Source: Blasia pusilla
Lineage: Eukaryota; Marchantiophyta; Marchantiopsida; Blasiales
Assembly: GCA_050084515.1 (NCBI GenBank)
Contig: CM114274.1
Coordinates: forward strand, 16,740,001 to 16,804,000
Direction: 5' to 3'
DNA length: 64,000 bases
Numbering within the stretch: position 1 is the stretch's first letter; every line of letters starts with the position of its first letter. Below are positions 58,260 through 64,000 of this stretch, piece by piece. Under the pieces are notes generated by a model. It was not told the origin of the DNA, ran no database searches, and saw only the letters and a program-made list of their open reading frames with translations. The translations under genes and the position numbers were made by a program.

Positions 58260-60190
58260 TCCCTACGTCATAACATCAGAAGCAGAAAATAAAGGAGCGC
58301 GGTACACAACGATGACCTCCCCCAACAACGTGCTCGACACATGCCCCTCTTGAGCATCAGCAATAGGAGTCGTCGCACTCACTTCTCCCATCGCCCTCCG
58401 TGCCTCAATACCAACATCATCACCAACTCTCCAGGAACTGTGATCAAGAGACATCGATGGGGTCCTCATCGCCTCGGACAACGTGAAAGATTGAGGAAGC
58501 CTAGTTTTTTTCCTGGCTTCCCCTCGCTGTGGATCCAACTTCGCGGCTGCTCCACGTGTCACAACTGCAACGGGCTCCATTTGGGCAGCCCCGCACATCC
58601 AACCCGGATCCTCCATATCTTTGGCTGCTCCATATGATGTTGATGCCACGGATCCGGCATCGGGTAACCTCAATGCCATAGCGGCAATCTGCTCCTGTAG
58701 CTGTTGTATCTGAGCAGCCATCCCAGCCTCACGCCCCCGTCTCCCTCGATGCATCTAGGTGGTGGGACTCTACGTCCTTCACGGGCAACTCCATCATCAT
58801 GTTGGGTAACTCCAGCTCCTCGTCCCCCAACGGGACCACCTCGTGCACGATCTCTAGGCCCACCCAGACCGGCTATTCGCTCTGGTGCCCTCTCTGGCCC
58901 TTAGTCCATACGTAACTCAAGGTGTAGACTGAAATACCTGAAGCGTGTATGACCATACCTCTAACAATAGTCACACTGATAACCTCCTGGTGCAGCACCA
59001 TCTCCTCCTCCATGCTGAGACACACATCCATGACCCTGACGAGTGCAATTGCGTTGATGATGGGCTCCACCACATGACCAACAAGTAATCGTAGGCGGCT
59101 GCTACTGAGTTGCATATGCAGACGCAGGTCTGTGCGGCACGGCCTCCTGGTATCCTCCCTGAGCTTGTGGTGCCACAGTTGACCTATCTCGGAGTCCACG
59201 TTGCTGCACTAGTGGTGCAGATAATCGTGAACCCATGGTTGCTACGCTCTCCTCCGCCATGTTGTGCTCAATATTCTCGGCGGTCCTAAAAACATCTCTC
59301 AACATAGGGGAGGTGTTCATAAGGAGCACCCCGTCGCTCACCCGTGTCTGCAAGGTCTGGTCCAGCATCGCGTACCATGACTGGATAACCTAAGCCTCTG
59401 TCATCCCCTAAGTGACGTTGATCAACCGGCGCAAGCAAGTGTAAGCCTCATGCAAACTCTCACCCGGGCGCCTTTGGAAGTCGTGGATGCTCTGCAACTT
59501 CTCCGTCCGTACCCCTTGGTAGCTCGCCCTCAACTCAGCAAAGAACTCAACCATGCGGTTGAACTTGGGACGAACCTGACTAGACAGTGCAATTGCTCCA
59601 GTGTGAGTGATCCCTCCTAAAACATCACTAGTGGAAGAGGAAGTAGCCTCTCCTGACTCTTCCTCCTCATCTAGGAACGGCTCCGTCCATGACACATAGT
59701 GTGAGTCATAGTAGAGTCGCCATGCCTCAATCTCCTACGCATATCTGTGGGAGAACTCATGGTAATCGTCCATGGGCGCCCCCTCTAAATGCTGGAACAT
59801 ACCGTTCCATGCGGTAAATGGGTTGAACTCTCTAGAGTTCCTAGCCCGCTATGAGTCACACCAACTCCTAAACTCCGCAATCAATTCGTGTAGCTCTATG
59901 GTGCCTACAGCACCCGAAAACCTACCCGGTCCTCTACCCCGGTCGTCCATCTCGTACGCCCAACTGCTAGGACCACGCAATGTGTACGGTGGATCACTAC
60001 CACACTCCTCTACACGCTCCCCCTCGTCTGAAGATGACACAAAAGGAGATCGAGATGGTCTCTCACGTGGAGACCCTCCAAACCTCACACCACTCTGAGT
60101 AAACCCTCCAGAGCTACTCTCAGGTCCACTACCTCGCCTCTCAAAATCCTGAAAGGAGGCCGTGATGGCCCTCGTGCCCCTCTCACACAA
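58260..60190 (-). pseudogene. Gag of the second element
   Basis: The frame starting at 60190 has an acidic, Ser-rich head and FSGAVGTIELHELIAEF. 59408-59695 has the capsid-like SLHEAYTCLRRLINVT. Two zinc-knuckle-like sequences lie at about 58935-59090 (CWSCGGAHHQRNC and a decayed CDYC...GHTRFR). Stops are numerous. Confidence 0.82.
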
Positions 60191-60199
60191 TCACTCTCA

Positions 60200-61745
60200 A
60201 TCTCGCGAGTAATCCCTTAATCACTCAAACTAAGCATGCGGCACTCAATCTACACTCTCTCACTGAGACGTGTGTTGTGCGGCAACAAGCAGCGTGGTGC
60301 GGCAAATCAACCGATCTATCGTCTCATCAACAAACCATCCTCAACTCTGGACATCCCACACAGGTCTATGTCCCCTAAACCCATACATCATCGATGCTCC
60401 TAGCATCAGCACGAAACCCAATATCCCCAAATAACTGCCCCACTACCCGTAATTCCCTCACACGTGCAAGGTAAGAGACCAGAATGGGTAACCTGACGAT
60501 AATGTCGATGTCGCTCCTCAACAACTGCAATCTCGACCCCAACTCGGTCGTGAAGATAACTCCTCCAATCAGCAAGTCGTACTCCTCGCAAACTGACGCT
60601 GCTCAAATCTCCTCGATGTGCGGTGCAGGTCCAGCGGTCCGATGCGGCACTGGCAACACGGAACGACTACAAATGGCACAGTACTCGAGAATGGGGTGCG
60701 GCACTCGGCGGCATACCCTCGTCAATCAGTAGTTCACACGCTCTACTCCTTAGTGAAGGACCAGCTCCGCGATCGAGACAGTGCGGTGCGGCCACGAGCG
60801 GCACGGCGCGGCAATCGGCGGCGCGTTGTGGCTATGGGCGTCACGGCACGGTACTCAATTGTCGTCGAGCGGCTACCAAGCACAACATACCAGCATGAAA
60901 TGAAAACTCAAACGCCTTAACCCGAGGTAACTTGCCATCACTGGTTGATGACGAACATGCGATGATGGTGGCGGCGCAAGTCATAGAATCAACGATGGTC
61001 GTGGAAGACCCTCCACTCTGTAATGGTGGCAATGGCAACCAAAGGATGGACAATCGCCGAACGCGGCTCTGAGCAACGCTAGGCGGCGGCGGCGGCCGAA
61101 GGTGGACAGTGGACAATTGACACTGACGGTTGACCATTGATGGCGGACCGTTGATTGTGACTATGATGGCGACGGCCGCCGCCACCGCGCAGCGGCTGGT
61201 TTAGGGTTTGAACAATTTAACCCTAAAAATCACTTAGCAATGGAAAGATTGACCATAAATTTTTGCTCGCAATTCCAAATTGTGCATTGTTTGTTGCATA
61301 GTGTGTACAGCTTTACGCTCTACGACGACGTCAAAAAATATTTTGAATCGAACATTCCAGTAAAAACTGACAGGGATTGTCGTACAGCCCAATGTCTCTT
61401 TCTCCTACACAAAATTTGGCAGCGCTTCCCTGCTGGTTTCTCCCAAAGAAAATATAAAACCTGTGAGAAAAAAAATCAGCAAGCTACATGGTGCTCTTGA
61501 GAGCACCGGCATGGAGCAATCCGCCCCCATACTCAATTCCTATTGAAAATTGGGCAGCGCTTCCGTGTGCCACTATCCCGTACAAAAAATCAGCTAAACA
61601 AAACAACAAACTCGCAGGGATCTTGCTCTGGTGAGCACTCCCATGAGCCATGAAGCGAGGAACACGGTCCCCCAACCTACACCAAACATCAAGCAACCAG
61701 CGAGCTCCCCCATGAAGCTTTCTCACGCACTCATTCTCTCTTTGT
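60200..61745 (-). other. Leader region of the second element
   Basis: About 1.5 kb with CGG-rich patches (near 60780-61200) and no convincing coding sequence. No standard tRNA primer site could be recognised next to A1. Confidence 0.55.
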
Positions 61746-62257
61746 AAAATAAGATCCAATCTCTCTCACAACACCATAGTTCTCACATGTGTGCACTCTT
61801 ACATGTCTCTCTCAATGTCAAACCAAACCCACTCTCCTAATGAGAGGCTTGGGTTACACACACAAGGCAAGCAAGACCATAGCTCCGTCGCCTCATGCCA
61901 AGAGGTTCAACAAAGAGAGAATGAGCTCTCAAGCTCTCTCTCCTTGAGGTATACCCTTCCCCTCTCCCAAGCTCTCTCCATGGTAACCTATGCTCCCAAG
62001 TCACCTCCTTGGCTCTTGACCTAGGAGTTCAAGGGCCACTTAGCAAAAATAGAAAGTTGATCATATACTCAAAATGGTACTTGCCTAAAATAGTAAGTTC
62101 CTCAATATGTCTCCAAATGAGCCGATACGAAGGGGAAATCTGCTCTCTCAGGTTTCTCGGGGCCTCAGTAGGTCATCCTTGACCCACTGAGCCTGTCCTC
62201 CACTACTCACAAAGGCGCTCTACTAGATCTCACCGGTCTTTCCTAAAAGACGTGACA
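61746..62257 (-). repeat. Terminal block A1 of the second element (5' end)
   Basis: Matches A2 at 52083-52597. It starts at TGTCACGTC in sense, directly after the AAAT flank, with no B block outside it. Confidence 0.93.
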
Positions 62258-62261
62258 ATTT

Positions 62262-62540
62262 AAAAGTGAATATAGAGTTTTGTAAGGTACTTTTACTCTC
62301 TTTTAAGAGAGTAGAAGCAAAGTCTCCAAGCTTCATACCTTCACTTTCACATTCCTTCAACCACTTTTCAAAGTCGTCTATCAAAATTCCAAAGAGAGTA
62401 AAGAAGAGAGGACAACCTTGAATGACTCCAATAGTACTCAAGATCTCTTAAGTTCGTGAATCTTTGATTTTGGCCCATACCGATTCATACAATGTAGTCA
62501 CAGTAGCAAGGAGATTTTGTGGACACATGCCACTGAAATA
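62262..62540 (-). pseudogene. LINE, 5' part of the interrupted copy
   Basis: Minus-strand translation: TTLYESVWAKIKD near 62490, STIGVIQGCPLFFTLFGILIDDFEKW near 62400 and LLKESKSTLQNSIFTFK up to the insertion point. These are LINE reverse transcriptase palm motifs. The sequence resumes across the gypsy element at 51950. Confidence 0.85.
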
Positions 62541-64000
62541 TCATTACACTCACTATTGAGTTTTCTGAGGTTGGGCATACATTACTATTCCCCCTAAAGC
62601 TCAACCTAGATCTCCAACTAACCAAATGCAATGTTGGGAGTCTCAATCTTCTTTTGGGTTTAGGACCACAAGCAACGGCCCGTGGTGTATTATGTATACT
62701 AAGAATGGGGCGCGCAAAGACCAGAGAACTCCAAAAATATTTAGACATGGGTGCATTCTCTTTTCCTACCCACTTCTTACCTATTATGGAGATTTTGCAT
62801 TTGGCCATGTTCCAAGTTGTGAGTTAGGATATTGTTCAAAATGCACCTCAAGGATAGTCGACGAGCTCCGGCTTGGATGAGCAACAGTAGGCCATAGGTC
62901 AAGGCTCAAGGACAAGGCTCCCTAGAGGATGATTTTCCCTTTGAGTAACTTGGCACTCGAGATGCACAACTACTTCTTTGATCCTACCTCATTCGTTGGA
63001 TTTCGGCACCCAATTTATGTCTTCCGCTCATAAAGCTCAAGGTGGGAGTCTCTTCATGTGTCTAGCAAAGAGGAGTAGAGGTGGGACCCTATGAAGCTTT
63101 TCCCTTGCATGAAACATAGGGTTATTAAAGGAGAGACTTTGACATGCAACTAGCTAGTGCTTATGCGATGCACGATTGTATAATTTTGAATTACCCATCC
63201 TAAGTGTACAATGGAATTTGAGCGATCCTATTGGCTTCGACAACAAGAGATTATGTTGGATAAAAAGGACATGTGTCGAAAGGAGAGGTGATCTCAAAGT
63301 GAATAGGCACTCTCCAATAATAATATAGATTGCCATGCGGGCTCACCCTCACACCCTATGATTGTGTCATTGCCTTGGTTGGGAAATCCTTTCTACCACC
63401 CGTTTTCAGGCAAATGTAGTCATATTCAAGTCACGATTGCTTGCGGTTTGCTCGCCATCTATATTAATATTGGAGAATACCTTTTTTATTTGCAAACACT
63501 TCTATGCTTGACATGTGGCAAGCGGGCACCAAGAAAAATTTTCTTATTGTACGGGTAGCAAGAAAAAATATTTATGTGCAACATGATTAGTATTCACTCC
63601 CATGCATGGCACGCGCTTCACACTAGCTAGTATATTTGGCTTCACACTAGCTACTAATCGTTATAGGAAGCCAAATCCATCTTAGATGGGATTACCCTCC
63701 CTCCAAGTAAAATGTAACATTTGTGTGTTCTTAGTGAAGAATCCTAAGGAAAATGTACTTGAAAGAGCGTTTGTAATCCAAAGTTATGGGATACACTCAA
63801 AATAAAAATTACCATTTGTATGTCTTCCGTGGAGAATCCTAAAGATGTATGTAAAACCCCACTTGAGAAAAGGGAATCTATATTATTATGATGTGGAAAG
63901 TGTTTGTCAAGTGAAAAAAAAAAAATTTATTCTACGAGCATTAAAAAAACCCTTCACTCCCATGCACGGGGAGTGAAGGGACTAGTCAAAAGATATGTAC
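62541..64000. other. Intergenic repeat debris
   Basis: No gene is seen. The part at about 63215-63335 resembles the insertion in block A1 at 29410-29515. A short piece near 63108 resembles the copia sequence at 4795. Confidence 0.5.

Larger units (their letters stand above)
51955..62257 (-). mobile_element. Second full-length gypsy element with methyltransferase and PHD finger
   Basis: 10.3 kb. Plus-strand flanks ATTT (51951-51954) and ATTT (62258-62261) are a perfect 4-bp target-site duplication, and the ends are TGTT...GACA on the plus strand. In the element's sense the order is A1 (62257-61746), leader, Gag, protease, methyltransferase, reverse transcriptase, RNase H, integrase, PHD, polypurine tract, B1, A2 and B2, the same as the plus-strand element. 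The two elements differ in their terminal blocks (A 365 versus about 515 bases; B 108 versus about 129) and at many coding positions. They are therefore separate subfamilies and not a recent local duplication. Stops and frameshifts make this copy inactive too. Confidence 0.93.

Overview
The window looks like nuclear DNA from a streptophyte (a land plant or charophyte alga) with a large, repeat-rich genome. The evidence is a seven-exon gene for a plant-type MOB1 protein, a Ty1/copia element primed by a plant-type initiator-Met tRNA site, Ty3/gypsy elements, LINE fragments, hAT-like MITEs, microsatellites and long AT-rich stretches without genes. I cannot name the species.

Layout. 1-4290: a (GA)n tract, a probable solo LTR, and a rearranged gypsy remnant. 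4291-9176: a nearly full-length but decayed copia element on the minus strand. 9180-10900: two LINE pieces. 12000-18100: a more GC-rich island holding the intact MOB1 gene (13993-16904, minus strand). 18140-19625: two copies of an unusual reverse-transcriptase-type element tail with a nuclease-like domain. 19630-28960: mostly AT-rich DNA with a copia relic, MITEs and microsatellites. 28968-39127: a full-length gypsy element on the plus strand. 39132-51080: intergenic DNA with MITEs, an LTR fragment, two candidate terminal exons of an unidentified gene (48824-49031) and a third copy of the nuclease-like tail. 51955-62257: a second full-length gypsy element, on the minus strand, inserted in a LINE. 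62262-64000: the rest of that LINE and repeat debris.

The main result is the gypsy family, present as two full-length copies and one remnant. In both full copies Pol carries a cytosine-5 DNA methyltransferase domain in frame between the protease and the reverse transcriptase. All three copies end with a PHD finger after the integrase. Such an element would carry both a possible writer of DNA methylation and a possible reader of histone tails. Both full copies also have the same odd termini: one block (A) at the 5' end, and B-A-B at the 3' end after the polypurine tract. Each is bounded by perfect 4-bp target-site duplications, so the layout is how the element was inserted and not later damage. 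All copies have stop codons and frameshifts and appear inactive.

MOB1 is the only host gene I can reconstruct completely. Its exon phases, splice sites and 215-residue length all agree with a functional gene.
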